In this document: in pieces, positions 47,219-55,581 of the stretch
How positions within the stretch are numbered: the first letter of the stretch is position 1
Layout: every line of letters starts with the position of its first letter
NCBI GenBank assembly: GCA_035325705.1
Contig: DAOKZI010000004.1
Span: 124,001-188,000 of the forward strand
Direction of reading: 5' to 3'
DNA: 64,000 nt
DNA from: Ga0077536 sp035325705
GTDB taxonomy: Bacteria > Pseudomonadota > Gammaproteobacteria > Ga0077536
Translations under genes and position numbers: made by a program
The notes under the pieces: generated by a model
Databases searched by the model: none
What the model was told of the DNA's origin: nothing
Seen by the model: only the letters and a program-made list of their open reading frames with translations

Positions 47219-48154
47219 TTACTTGCCCAGAGCCTCGACGAGTGCCGGGACTTCCTTGAACAAGTCGCCGACGAGGCCGTAATCCGCGACCTGGAAGATC
47301 GGCGCTTCCTCGTCCTTGTTGATGGCGACGATGACCTTGCTGTCCTTCATGCCGGCGAGGTGCTGGATGGCGCCCGAGATGCCGACTGCGACGTAGAGCT
47401 GCGGCGCGACGACCTTGCCGGTCTGACCGACCTGGTAGTCGTTCGGCACATAGCCGGCGTCGACGGCCGCGCGCGAGGCACCGACGGCCGCGCCGAGCTT
47501 GTCCGCGAGCGCTTCGATGATCTTGAAGTTCTCCGCGCTGCCGACGCCGCGGCCGCCGGAGACGATGATGGTCGCGGCGGCGAGCTCGGGACGGCTCGAC
47601 TTCGTCAGCTCCTCGCCGACGAACTGCGACAGGCCCGCATCCGGACCGGCCGGGATCGTCTCGACCGCGGCCGCGCCGCCGCTCGCGGCGACGGGATCGA
47701 AGGCGGTCGTGCGCACGGTGATGGCCTTGATCTTGTCGAGCGATTGCACCGTCGCCAGCACGTTGCCGGCATAGATCGGACGCACGAAGGTGTCCTCGCT
47801 CTTGACCTCGATGATGTCCGAGAGCTGCGCGACGTCGAGCAGCGCCGCGATGCGCGGCATGACGTTCTTGCCCGAGGTCGTCGCGGCGACGAGCAGATGG
47901 CCATAGGCCGGGGCGAGCGTGACGACCAGCGGTGCGAGGTTCTCGGCCAGCGCGTGCGCATAGTGCGGGGCGTCGGCGCTCAGCACCTTGGCGACGCCCG
48001 CGATCTGCGCCGCGGCCTGCGCGACGGCGCCGCAGTCCTGGCCCGCGACCAGCACGTGCACCTCGCCGCCGAGCTGCGCGGCGGCGGCGACGGCGTTCAG
48101 GGTCGCGACGTTGAGGGCCTTGTTGTTGTGTTCGGCAATGACGAGTGCGGTCAT
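47219..48154 (-). CDS. etfA: Electron transfer flavoprotein alpha subunit
   Basis: A 311-residue FAD-binding subunit of the ETF heterodimer that collects electrons from acyl-CoA dehydrogenases. Motifs: LVIAEHNNKALN start, ATTSGKNVMPRIAALLDVAQLSDI, the FAD domain IIVSGGRGVGSAENFKII, GASRAAVDAGYVPNDYQVGQTGKVVAPQLYVAVGISGAIQH and VIVAINKDEEAPIFQVADYG. These are the conserved FAD-contacting blocks. It lies two bases after etfB, so the pair is an operon. The acyl-CoA dehydrogenase at 50982 is a likely donor. Confidence 0.97.
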   Translation of the reverse strand: MTALVIAEHNNKALNVATLNAVAAAAQLGGEVHVLVAGQDCGAVAQAAAQIAGVAKVLSADAPHYAHALAENLAPLVVTLAPAYGHLLVAATTSGKNVMPRIAALLDVAQLSDIIEVKSEDTFVRPIYAGNVLATVQSLDKIKAITVRTTAFDPVAASGGAAAVETIPAGPDAGLSQFVGEELTKSSRPELAAATIIVSGGRGVGSAENFKIIEALADKLGAAVGASRAAVDAGYVPNDYQVGQTGKVVAPQLYVAVGISGAIQHLAGMKDSKVIVAINKDEEAPIFQVADYGLVGDLFKEVPALVEALGK

Positions 48155-48156
48155 GA

Positions 48157-48906
48157 TCAGATCACCTTGGCTTCGTTGCGGAGCTTCGCGACGAGTTCGT
48201 TGACGTCGGCCACTTTGACGCCGCCGGCGCGGGCCGGCGGCTCGCCGACCTTCACGAGCTTCAGCCGCGGCGCGATGTCGACGCCGAGCTCGGCCGGGGT
48301 GAGGGTGTCGAGCGGCTTCTTCTTGGCCTTCATGATGTTCGGGAGCTTCACGTAGCGCGGCTCGTTGAGACGGAGATCCGCGGTGACGACGATCGGCAGC
48401 TTGAGCGCGATCGTCTGGATGCCGCCGTCGACCTCGCGCTTGACGTTCGCGCTGCCGTCGCCGAGCTCGAGCTTCGCGGCGAAAGTGCCCTGGCCCCAGC
48501 CGAGCAGGCCGGCGAGCATCTGGCCGGTCTGATTGGAGTCGTCGTCGATCGCCTGCTTGCCGAGGAGCACGAGGCCGGGCTGTTCCTTGTCGACGATCGC
48601 CTTCAACAGCTTGGCGACGCCGAGCGGCTGCACTTCCTCGTCGGTCTGCACGAGGATGCCGCGATCCGCGCCCATCGCCATCGCCGTGCGCAACGTTTCC
48701 TGGCAGGCCGCGGGGCCGACGGAAACGACGACGATCTCACCGGCCTTGCCGGCTTCCTGCAGACGAATGGCCTCTTCGACGGCGATCTCGTCGAAGGGAT
48801 TCATGGACATCTTGACGTTCGCCAGATCGACGCCGGTGCCGTCGGATTTCGGGCGGGCTTTCACGTTGTAGTCAATGGCGCGCTTGACGGCGACCAGGAT
48901 CTTCAT
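48157..48906 (-). CDS. etfB: Electron transfer flavoprotein beta subunit
   Basis: The 249-residue beta subunit, beginning MKILVAVKRAIDYNVK. NPFDEIAVEEAIRLQEAG, VVSVGPAACQETLRTAMAMGADRGI, LLGKQAIDDDSNQTGQMLAGLLGW and the recognition-loop region RYVKLPNIMKAKKKP are typical, the last containing the signature used to dock onto dehydrogenases. ATG 48906 was chosen because family members start at this MKIL; an upstream extension to 48951 is unlikely. It is the first gene of the six-gene electron-transfer run. Confidence 0.97.
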   Translation of the reverse strand: MKILVAVKRAIDYNVKARPKSDGTGVDLANVKMSMNPFDEIAVEEAIRLQEAGKAGEIVVVSVGPAACQETLRTAMAMGADRGILVQTDEEVQPLGVAKLLKAIVDKEQPGLVLLGKQAIDDDSNQTGQMLAGLLGWGQGTFAAKLELGDGSANVKREVDGGIQTIALKLPIVVTADLRLNEPRYVKLPNIMKAKKKPLDTLTPAELGVDIAPRLKLVKVGEPPARAGGVKVADVNELVAKLRNEAKVI

Positions 48907-49516
48907 CTCGTCCTCCAGAATTGCATGCCGAAAAATGCGCAGCCTCGACACCCGTCATGGCGGGCGGCCTCGCGGCGAGTCCGGCGAGACGCTGGCAAAC
49001 GCTGTGCGGAAAGTGGAAATGCTACCAGATAACGCCTTGATCGAACTAGGCGACGCGGTGCAGTAGCGCGCGGCTGCACGAAGCCGGGGCGAGCTGCGAC
49101 GGCGGCGCACCGGATCGCGCCTGCCGGCGGGCGGCGTCCTTCCCTGCACGCGCCTGTGCTGCTGCGGGCGAGCCCGCGGATCTCGCCGCCCCGACAGGAT
49201 CTTACGTTGCCACTCCCGGCAGGTTTGTGTTTGAATGCAGCCGACTTCGCACGGTGCGTACTGGCACGCAGGCAGGCGTACCGAACACCGGGCGCCGCGG
49301 CTGATGCGGGCGATGGACGGCATCCGTCCGCGTCCCCATTGCTCGCTGCGGCGACGTCTCCGGCGGAGTCGCCAAGGTTTCTCGTCTATGGCGCGCGCGG
49401 CCCGGTTCGCCGGTCCGTCGCGTATCCGCGTGCGGTCGTCCGGGGAGGTGTGGCACGCGCGGCACGGGAAACCGGTCTTGGGGCTTGGACCGGAAAAACT
49501 AGAATTCGAGAGCCGT
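48907..49516. other. Long intergenic region without a recognisable gene
   Basis: This 610-base stretch separates the divergent etfB and RNA-binding-protein genes. I see no convincing protein, tRNA or terminator. A weak TTGCCA-N17-TTTGAA promoter-like pair lies at 49207-49235, which would give the RNA-binding-protein message a leader of about 275 bases. Such long leaders are common for cold-regulated RRM genes. The etfB promoter must also lie here. Confidence 0.5.
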
Positions 49517-49900
49517 ATGAACATCTACGTCGGAAATCTGCCGTACAGCGTGCGCGATCAGGAGCTGCGCGAAACTTTCGAGGCCTTCGGCGCCGTCACC
49601 TCCGCCGAGGTCATCTTCGACAAGCGGACCCGCCGCTCGCGCGGTTACGGCTTCGTCGAAATGGCGAGTGAAGCCGAAGCCCGGCGCGCCATCGAGGCGC
49701 TGAACGGCAGGGAGCTGCACGGCCGCGAGCTGCGCGTCGACGCTTCGCAGCCGAAGAGCGAGAAGCCGCCGCGCGGCGAGGACACCGAGCGCGTCCCGCG
49801 CCGTCCTGCGACCCAGGCCGCCGCCCGCGACGCGTCGCCGGCCGCGCAGGCAGCCGGGTCGGGTGGCCTCAAAGGTTTTCTCAAGCGCCTGTTCGGCTAG
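49517..49900 (+). CDS. Small RNA-binding protein with one RRM
   Basis: A 127-residue protein of the bacterial Rbp/RRM type. RNP2 is IYVGNLPYSV (residues 3-12) and RNP1 is RGYGFVEM (about 42-49), so the aromatic RNA-contact residues are present. After residue 75 a charged, low-complexity tail (SEKPPRGEDTERVPRR...) ends GLKGFLKRLFG, a short amphipathic helix. Such proteins bind single-stranded RNA and are often cold-induced. The ATG at 49517 opens exactly at the RRM; longer upstream frames are arginine-rich artefacts. Confidence 0.9.
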   Translation: MNIYVGNLPYSVRDQELRETFEAFGAVTSAEVIFDKRTRRSRGYGFVEMASEAEARRAIEALNGRELHGRELRVDASQPKSEKPPRGEDTERVPRRPATQAAARDASPAAQAAGSGGLKGFLKRLFG

Positions 49901-49946
49901 CAGACCGGGCCCGCGTTGCATTTCGCGCCCGGTCTACGCGTCTCTT

Positions 49947-50080
49947 GTAGCCCGGGTGCAGCGGAGCGGAACCCGGGATCTTCGTCGCGCCGACAGGCCG
50001 CTTCCCGGGTTGCGCGCTGCGCGCTCCACCCGGGCTACGAACTGAGGATCCCGGGTTCCGCTCCGCTGCACCCGGGCTAC
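49947..50080. repeat. GTAG-REP cluster
   Basis: Three units: forward 49947-49977, inverted 50004-50038 and inverted 50050-50080. They lie between the convergent RNA-binding-protein gene and the SDR gene, a typical REP location. The short core between the first two (ATCTTCGTCGCGCCGACAGG) matches that at 15676 and 62869. Confidence 0.85.
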
Positions 50081-50099
50081 GAAGAACGCGTGCAAGTCG

Positions 50100-50978
50100 C
50101 TAGTCGACGTCCCAGGCGCGCGACGCGCGCCGGTAATACTCCGGCTTGCCGGTGGTCCAGATCTCACCCCAGTGCTGGCCGCCGCCGTCCACGGTCAGCA
50201 CCTCGCCGTTGATGAAGCTGCCGGTCGGGCCGCCGGCGAAGACGATTGCCTCGGCGACGTCCCAGGGCGTGCCGGCCTTCATCATCGGATTGGTCAGCGG
50301 ATATTTCTCGCGCGTCTGCTCGTCGTAGACGGCCCAGCCTTCGGAGCGGATGCTGCCCGGCGCGACGCAGTTCACGCGCACGCGGTACGGCGCCCACTCG
50401 ACCGCCACGTGCTGCGACAGGGCGATCACGCCGGCGCGCGCCGCGCAGGTGTGCGCGACGCCGTGCAGGTTCTGCGGCACGACGACGACGTTGACGATGC
50501 TGCCCGGCAGGCCGCCGTCGCGCCAGCGGATCGCCGCCTGCTGCATCATGTTCCAGGTGCCGGTCAGATTGGTGTTGATGACCGCGTTCCAGCCCTTCTC
50601 CGAGTAGTCGATCGCCGGCTGCGGAAACTGGCCGCCGGCGCTGTTGACCAGCAGATCGATGCGGCCGAGCCGATCCCAGATCCGCGTGAAGACTGCTTCG
50701 ACGCGGCCGCGATCGCGGATATCGACGGCCTCGCAGTGCGCATCCAGGCCGCGCGCGCGCATCGCCTCGACCACGCTCTGCAGCTTCTCCACGCTGCGCC
50801 CGCAGATCGTCACCGTTGCGCCGAGGCGCGCCGCGAGCCAGGCCGTGGCGCGGCCGATGCCGCTGCCGCCGCCCGACACGCACACCACCTGGCCGCGCAA
50901 GAGCTCCGCGGCAAAGGACAGCGGGCGCTCGGCGAGCTCGTCCTGGGGCGAACGCGCGCCCGCCGCGGCCTCGCTCAT
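50100..50978 (-). CDS. SDR-family protein lacking the catalytic Ser-Tyr-Lys
   Basis: A 292-residue Rossmann-fold protein with a normal coenzyme site: VVCVSGGGSGIGRA, CGRS (Arg suggests NADP), LVNSAGG, and VNCVAPGSIRSEG. Where a working SDR has Ser, Tyr and Lys, this reads NVVVVPQ and HTCAARAG, that is Val, Thr and Arg. The end FINGEVLTVDGGGQHWGE is conventional. It resembles the 2,4-dienoyl-CoA reductase/citronellol-pathway SDR group. Three bases separate it from the acyl-CoA dehydrogenase, making it the last gene of the nine-gene carboxylase operon. It may bind a CoA ester or act as a partner protein; activity is uncertain. Confidence 0.85.
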   Translation of the reverse strand: MSEAAAGARSPQDELAERPLSFAAELLRGQVVCVSGGGSGIGRATAWLAARLGATVTICGRSVEKLQSVVEAMRARGLDAHCEAVDIRDRGRVEAVFTRIWDRLGRIDLLVNSAGGQFPQPAIDYSEKGWNAVINTNLTGTWNMMQQAAIRWRDGGLPGSIVNVVVVPQNLHGVAHTCAARAGVIALSQHVAVEWAPYRVRVNCVAPGSIRSEGWAVYDEQTREKYPLTNPMMKAGTPWDVAEAIVFAGGPTGSFINGEVLTVDGGGQHWGEIWTTGKPEYYRRASRAWDVD

Positions 50979-50981
50979 GGC

Positions 50982-52187
50982 TCAGGCCTTGCCGAGCAGT
51001 TCGCGACTGATGATGAGCTTGCGCACCTCGGTCGTGCCGGCGCCGATCTCGAGCAGCTTGTTGCCGCGGTAGAGGCGGTTGATCTCCGCTTCCCACATGT
51101 AGCCGAAGCCGCCGTGGATCTGCAGCGCTTCGTTGAGCACCAGGTTCAGCGTGTTCGCGGCATACATGATCGAAGCCGCCGACAGCGCGTGGTACTGCCC
51201 GCGCCCGCCGCCGCCGACTTCGAGCTCATTGCCTTCGGCGAGGCCGCGATAGCAGAAGGTGCGCATGGTCTCGACCCAGGTATACATGTCCGCGATCTTC
51301 GACTGGATCATCTGGAAGGCGGCGAGCGGCTTGCCGAACTGCTCGCGCGTCTTCGCGTACTCGATCGAGAGCTCCAGCGCGCGCTCGGCCATGCCGAGGC
51401 AGATCGGCGCGATCACGGCGCGCTCGAGATCCAGGCCGCTCATGACCACGGCGACGCCTTCGTTCTCGGCGCCGACGAGGTTCTCCGCCGGCACGCGGCA
51501 GTCGTCGAACACGAGCTCGCCGGTCTGGCTGCCGCGGAAGCCCATCTTCACGAGCTTCTGCGCGACGCTGAAGCCCGGGTAGTCTCTCTGCACGATGAAG
51601 GCGGAGATACCGTGCGCGCCGCGCTCCGGCGCCGTCTTCGCGTAGACCAGCAGCGTGTCCGCGACCGGGCCGTTCGTGATGTAGATCTTGCGGCCGTTCA
51701 GCACGTAGTGGCCGCCGTCGCGCCTCGCGGTCGTGCGCATCGAGCCCAGCGCGTCCGAGCCCGCACCCGGCTCGGTCAAGCCCAGCGCACCGGTCGCCTT
51801 GCCGCTGCACAGATCCGGCAGATACTTGCGCCGCAGATCGTCGTTCGCGTTGCGATAGATGTTGTTGAGGCAGAGGTTCTCGTGCGCGATGTACGACAGC
51901 GCGAGCGCGTAGTTGTAGCGCGCCATCGCCTGGCTGACGAGGCCGCTGGTGAAGAAATCGAGCCCGACGCCGCCGTACTCTTCGGGCACCGTGGTGCCGA
52001 AGTAGCCCTGCTCGCCGATCTTGAGAAAGATGTCCTCCGGCCACCATTCCTCGTCGTCCATGCGCTGCGCGAGCGGATAGGCCTCCTTGCGGCACCATTT
52101 GTCGGCCTCGTCCAGGATCTGCCGTTGATCGGGGCTCAGGCCGAAGGCGTGGCCGGCCGCGGTGGGGGTCGAGGCTTTCTCGTTCAT
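50982..52187 (-). CDS. Acyl-CoA dehydrogenase, isovaleryl/citronellyl-CoA type
   Basis: A 401-residue FAD enzyme oxidising an acyl-CoA and passing electrons to ETF. Motifs: GYFGTTVPEEYGGVGLDFF, LGLTEPGAGSDALGSM, YITNGPVADTLLVYAKT, GFRGSQTGELVFDDCRVP, and the C-terminal YAKTREQFGKPLAAFQMIQSK and LQIHGGFGYMWEAEINRLYR. Glu255 in SGLDLER is the catalytic base position used by isovaleryl-CoA dehydrogenase, pointing to a branched substrate. ATG 52187 is preceded by CCAGGAGATT. It lies in the carboxylase operon, 120 bases after the crotonase. Confidence 0.93.
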   Translation of the reverse strand: MNEKASTPTAAGHAFGLSPDQRQILDEADKWCRKEAYPLAQRMDDEEWWPEDIFLKIGEQGYFGTTVPEEYGGVGLDFFTSGLVSQAMARYNYALALSYIAHENLCLNNIYRNANDDLRRKYLPDLCSGKATGALGLTEPGAGSDALGSMRTTARRDGGHYVLNGRKIYITNGPVADTLLVYAKTAPERGAHGISAFIVQRDYPGFSVAQKLVKMGFRGSQTGELVFDDCRVPAENLVGAENEGVAVVMSGLDLERAVIAPICLGMAERALELSIEYAKTREQFGKPLAAFQMIQSKIADMYTWVETMRTFCYRGLAEGNELEVGGGGRGQYHALSAASIMYAANTLNLVLNEALQIHGGFGYMWEAEINRLYRGNKLLEIGAGTTEVRKLIISRELLGKA

Positions 52188-52307
52188 CGGAATCTCCTGG
52201 AAGGCATGGTCGCGGAGCGGGCGGGCATTATCCAACAGCGCACACACGGGCGCCTACTTCGTTCTCGCGCCATCGGCACCGATCGGCCCGCCGCCCGCAC
52301 GCGGCGC

Positions 52308-53093
52308 TCACGCGCCGTCCTGCCTGCGGCTGCGCGCGAAGAAGGCCTCGAGCATCGCGAGCGTCTCCGGCTGCGCGGCCTGCTCGGCGATCGCGCGGCC
52401 TTCGAGCTCGAGCTGCTGCTCGAGCGAGTTCGTCGGCGCCGCGCGCAGCATCAGCTTGAGCCGGCCGAGCGCGCCGGCCGGCGCGGCGGCGAGCTGGCGC
52501 ACGAGCCGCTCGACCTCGCCCTCGAAATCGGCGTCATCGACGACGCGGGCGAGGATGCCGAGATCGCGCGCGGCCTCCGCCGTCAGCGTCGGATTCGTCG
52601 CCAGCAGATCGAAAGCGCGCTGCGCGCCGACGAGGCGCGGCAGGAACCAGCTCGCGCCGCCGTCGGGCGTGAGCCCGGACCGGGTGTAGGCGAAATTGAG
52701 CTTCGCGCTGCGCTTGGCGATCGCGAGATCGGCCATGCACACGAGGCTGAAGCCGCCGCCGGCCGCCGTGCCGTTGATCGCGACGACGAGCGGCGCGGCG
52801 AGACGGCTCAGCGTGAGGATCGCGGCGTGGAAGTTCTGCGTCATCTCGCGCACGTGGGTCTGGATGTGCGCGCGCTCGGCCATGAACTCGCGCAAATCGC
52901 CGCCGACCGAGAAGCTCTCGCCTCGGGCAGTCACCAGCACCGCGCGCAGCTCGCCCGCCGCCTCGCAGCGCCGCGCGGCGTCCGCGAATTCCAGGGTCAG
53001 CCGGCGATTGACCGCGTTGTGGCTCGCGGGCTGCGCGAACACGATGCGCGCGATGCCTTCGGCGATCGAGAATTCGAGCCGTTCGTAGTTCAT
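52308..53093 (-). CDS. Enoyl-CoA hydratase/isomerase (crotonase family)
   Basis: A 261-residue crotonase-fold enzyme: GIARIVFAQPASHNAVN, RGESFSVGGDLREFM (oxyanion segment), INGTAAGGGFSLVCMADLAIA, and FAYTRSGLTPDGGASWFLPRLVG. The usual second catalytic glutamate is replaced by Asp, as in isomerase-like members, so it may isomerise or hydrate an atypical enoyl-CoA. It shares this PDGG-WFLPRL signature with the enzyme at 42365. The ATG at 53093 overlaps the DUF6285 stop by four bases (ATGA), so translation is coupled. Confidence 0.88.
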   Translation of the reverse strand: MNYERLEFSIAEGIARIVFAQPASHNAVNRRLTLEFADAARRCEAAGELRAVLVTARGESFSVGGDLREFMAERAHIQTHVREMTQNFHAAILTLSRLAAPLVVAINGTAAGGGFSLVCMADLAIAKRSAKLNFAYTRSGLTPDGGASWFLPRLVGAQRAFDLLATNPTLTAEAARDLGILARVVDDADFEGEVERLVRQLAAAPAGALGRLKLMLRAAPTNSLEQQLELEGRAIAEQAAQPETLAMLEAFFARSRRQDGA

Positions 53094-53479
53094 GCGGCGT
53101 CTCCGGGCGCATCTTCCGCGCGATGCATCGGGTGGAGGTGATCGGGCTTGGTCACGCGCACCTTGTTGACGACGTGGCGCAGCAGCAGCGTCATCAGCGA
53201 GTCCCAGCGCTCGTCGAGGCTGCCGCTGCGGATCGCGCGCGCGAGCGTCGCATAGCCGTGCTCGAGATCGCTGTCCATGCCGATGAAATGCGCGAGCATC
53301 GATCGCTCCTCGGCGTCGATCCGCGGCCCGAGCGCGAGCTCGCGCTGCACGATGCCGAGCAGATAGGACGCGCACAGCGCGTGATAGCGGTCGCGTCCGT
53401 CGAGCTGCGGCGCGATCTCGTCGACGAACTCGCGCACCGTGTGCAGCAGATCGGGCAGCGTGGGCAGATCCTGGCTCAT
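53090..53479 (-). CDS. DUF6285-type helical protein
   Basis: A 129-residue all-helical soluble protein: LPDLLHTVREFVDEIAPQLDGRDRYHALCASYLLGIVQREL, then GSLDERWDSLMTLLLRHVVNKVRVTKPDHL. It matches the small protein that commonly sits beside ACAD10-like phosphotransferases, annotated DUF6285; its function is unknown. Here it lies 10 bases after that phosphotransferase gene and overlaps the crotonase gene by ATGA. The context suggests it assists the phosphotransferase, which is inference. The family name is from memory; the neighbourhood match is the main support. Confidence 0.75.
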   Translation of the reverse strand: MSQDLPTLPDLLHTVREFVDEIAPQLDGRDRYHALCASYLLGIVQRELALGPRIDAEERSMLAHFIGMDSDLEHGYATLARAIRSGSLDERWDSLMTLLLRHVVNKVRVTKPDHLHPMHRAEDAPGDAA

Positions 53480-53489
53480 CGCACGTCCC

Positions 53490-54512
53490 TCAGGTGTAGT
53501 GGCCGAGCAGTGTCATCAGGAGGTCGTATTCGATCAGCGCCGTATTGCGGCCGCAAGCCGCGAAGGCCGTGGAGCGGCGCTCGCCGCTGACGTGTCCGTG
53601 CATCTGCATGATGTTGTACTGCGCCCAGCGCAGGAAGCCGAACACTTCCCACCAATAGACCTCGTCCGGATCGACCTGGCGGCCGCTGACCGCGGCATAG
53701 GCGCTGTAGAAGGCGGCGCGCTGGCCGAAGCCGCCGACGGGCCGATCGTAGTGGCCGAAGCGGAAGGAGCGCAGGCACAGCCAGCCCATCTCCTCGGCCG
53801 GCGCGCCGAGGTGCGCGCACTCCCAGTCCAGCACGGCGCGGATCCCGTCCTGGTCCATCAGCATGTTGCCGGTGCGGAAGTCTCCGTGCAGCAGCCTCCG
53901 CGGCGCGCTGGCCGGACGATGGCGTTCGAGCCAGCGCATCGCGAGCTCGAGCGCGGGGTGCGGCTCGCCCCAGGCATCGAGGCGCGCGACGATCGCGGCC
54001 AGCGGATCGCGGCTGTCCGGCGTGCCGGCGAGAAAGCCGACTTCGCCGACGTCGATCGCGTGCAGCCGCGCGAGCAGCTCGCCCGCCTGGGCACAGAAGC
54101 GCTCACGCGCCCGGCCGTAGGCCGGCGCATCGAGCAGCCGCCGCGGCAAGGTCTCGCCGTCGACGAAGGCGACGACGTAGGCACGTTCGAGCTCGTCCTG
54201 CGCGTCGAGCTCGAAGATCGGTTCGGGCACCGGGATGCCGGCACGGTGCACGATCTTCAGCAAGCGGAACTGCATCGCCGGCGCGATGAACGGCGAGGAC
54301 GGCAGGCTGTAGGTCTCCTGCCGGAACACGAGCCGCTGCCGCGTCGCGCCGTGCACGACGTCGAACAGCACGGTGCGGTTCGAGCCGCCGAGCGTGGTGA
54401 ACACCACGTTGTCGACCGTCGCCGCCTCGCCGTAACGGCGGACGATGGCGTGATGCAGGCCCGCGACGATCGTCTCGCGCAGGTTCGATGTCGCCGATTC
54501 CTTCACTCCCAT
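53490..54512 (-). CDS. Phosphotransferase of the APH/ACAD10 type
   Basis: A 340-residue protein-kinase-like phosphotransferase. The N-terminal lobe has LGGSNRTVLFDVVHG and RLVFRQETYSLPSS (nucleotide Lys replaced by Arg/Gln context). The C-terminal lobe has LLHGDFRTGNMLMDQDG, the HGDxxxxN catalytic motif, and VLDWECAHLGAPAEEMGWL for the metal Asp. In animals ACAD10/11 fuse this kinase with an acyl-CoA dehydrogenase and act on 4-hydroxy acids, which fits its place in an operon with an acyl-CoA dehydrogenase. A hydroxyacyl-CoA substrate is therefore plausible but unproven. Confidence 0.88.
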   Translation of the reverse strand: MGVKESATSNLRETIVAGLHHAIVRRYGEAATVDNVVFTTLGGSNRTVLFDVVHGATRQRLVFRQETYSLPSSPFIAPAMQFRLLKIVHRAGIPVPEPIFELDAQDELERAYVVAFVDGETLPRRLLDAPAYGRARERFCAQAGELLARLHAIDVGEVGFLAGTPDSRDPLAAIVARLDAWGEPHPALELAMRWLERHRPASAPRRLLHGDFRTGNMLMDQDGIRAVLDWECAHLGAPAEEMGWLCLRSFRFGHYDRPVGGFGQRAAFYSAYAAVSGRQVDPDEVYWWEVFGFLRWAQYNIMQMHGHVSGERRSTAFAACGRNTALIEYDLLMTLLGHYT

Positions 54513-54528
54513 CGCACGCTCCGGCGCT

Positions 54529-55530
54529 TCAAAGCGGATAGCCGACCGGCTGCCCGTGCTCGAGCACTTCGATGTATTCGGTCATGCCCGTGCCCTGACG
54601 ATCGCCCCAGCGCCAGTGCGTGAACCCCTCGGCGATGCGCGACTCGAAACTCCGTCCGCCCTCACTGCGGCGATTGCGCAGCGGCACCAGGGTCTGGATC
54701 TCGCCGTCGATGCGCACCGCGCGCCGCGCCGTGCGCACGCCGAGGCGCAGCGCGCGCGGATCCTTCCGCGCCGTCCATTCGGTGAGGACGTCGAGATCGG
54801 TGATCTCCTCGTAGTCGCCGTCGATCTGCAGCACGCCGACGCGGCGCGTGAGGCCGTCGCGATCGGTGATCTTCAGCAGCATCATGCCGCGGTCCGGACC
54901 GAAATTGCCGATGAAGAGCCGGTAGAAGTAGATGTTGGTCCAGTAGCGCGGCCCCCAGGAGTGATCGCGCCAGCCGTGGCCGTCGATCGCGAAGCTTTCG
55001 TCCCCGACGCGGAGGTGGCCGCGGACCGCGGTGTGCTGATTGAAGTGGCCGAGCGAGAAGTCGCGCCCGTACATCGTCGGCTGTGCGGCCGTCAGCGGCT
55101 CGCCGCCGTGCAGCGGCGACACGCCGCGATGCCGCCAGTCGACCTCGCAGGGGACGCGCGGCGCTTTGGCGAAGGCCTCGCGCGGATCGCGCATCATTTC
55201 CGGATCCTCGAGCAGCATCACCTCGCCGCGATACTGCATCTGCACGTCCTCGAAGGGCGTATGCACGGTATAGCGCAGGCCGCCGGCGTCGTGGCGATCG
55301 TTGCTCGCGATCGACGGGCGCTGGAACTGGCAGGCGACGCGACCGCCCGGCAGATAGAGACAGACGGACAGCTCGGCATAGCCTTCGTTGACGCGGTTGC
55401 CGAGGCGCATCCAGCCGCCGTGCCGGCCGTCGGCGTTGAAGGCGTTGGTATAGACGCTCTCGTTGAAGTTCTTTTCGGCGCTCGGACGATGCGTGTACTC
55501 GTCCGACGCTTCGAGCTTGAACTGGGACAT
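54529..55530 (-). CDS. CrtC/AttH-like (DUF7064-type) protein, first paralogue
   Basis: A 333-residue protein with no signal peptide. The signature GHGWRDHSWGPRYW (about 195-208) and GRDFSLGHFNQHT belong to a lipocalin-like group related to hydroxyneurosporene hydratase CrtC and AttH, often annotated as DUF7064/DUF7065. The function is not established. Relatives occur with isoprenoid, steroid and fatty-acid genes. A paralogue with the same length lies at 60578. It starts 50 bases after the carboxylase beta gene (AGGAGGCACG ribosome site) and precedes the phosphotransferase by 16 bases, clearly inside the operon. Confidence 0.75.
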   Translation of the reverse strand: MSQFKLEASDEYTHRPSAEKNFNESVYTNAFNADGRHGGWMRLGNRVNEGYAELSVCLYLPGGRVACQFQRPSIASNDRHDAGGLRYTVHTPFEDVQMQYRGEVMLLEDPEMMRDPREAFAKAPRVPCEVDWRHRGVSPLHGGEPLTAAQPTMYGRDFSLGHFNQHTAVRGHLRVGDESFAIDGHGWRDHSWGPRYWTNIYFYRLFIGNFGPDRGMMLLKITDRDGLTRRVGVLQIDGDYEEITDLDVLTEWTARKDPRALRLGVRTARRAVRIDGEIQTLVPLRNRRSEGGRSFESRIAEGFTHWRWGDRQGTGMTEYIEVLEHGQPVGYPL

Positions 55531-55581
55531 CGTGCCTCCTCAGGCCTTGAGCCATGCGGCCGGCCGCGCCGGCGCGCGTCT

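Noticed and set aside
50172..53141. Plus-strand open frame of 989 codons opposite SDR, dehydrogenase and crotonase
   Set aside because: No domain or ribosome site; the minus-strand genes have clear motifs and ordered junctions.
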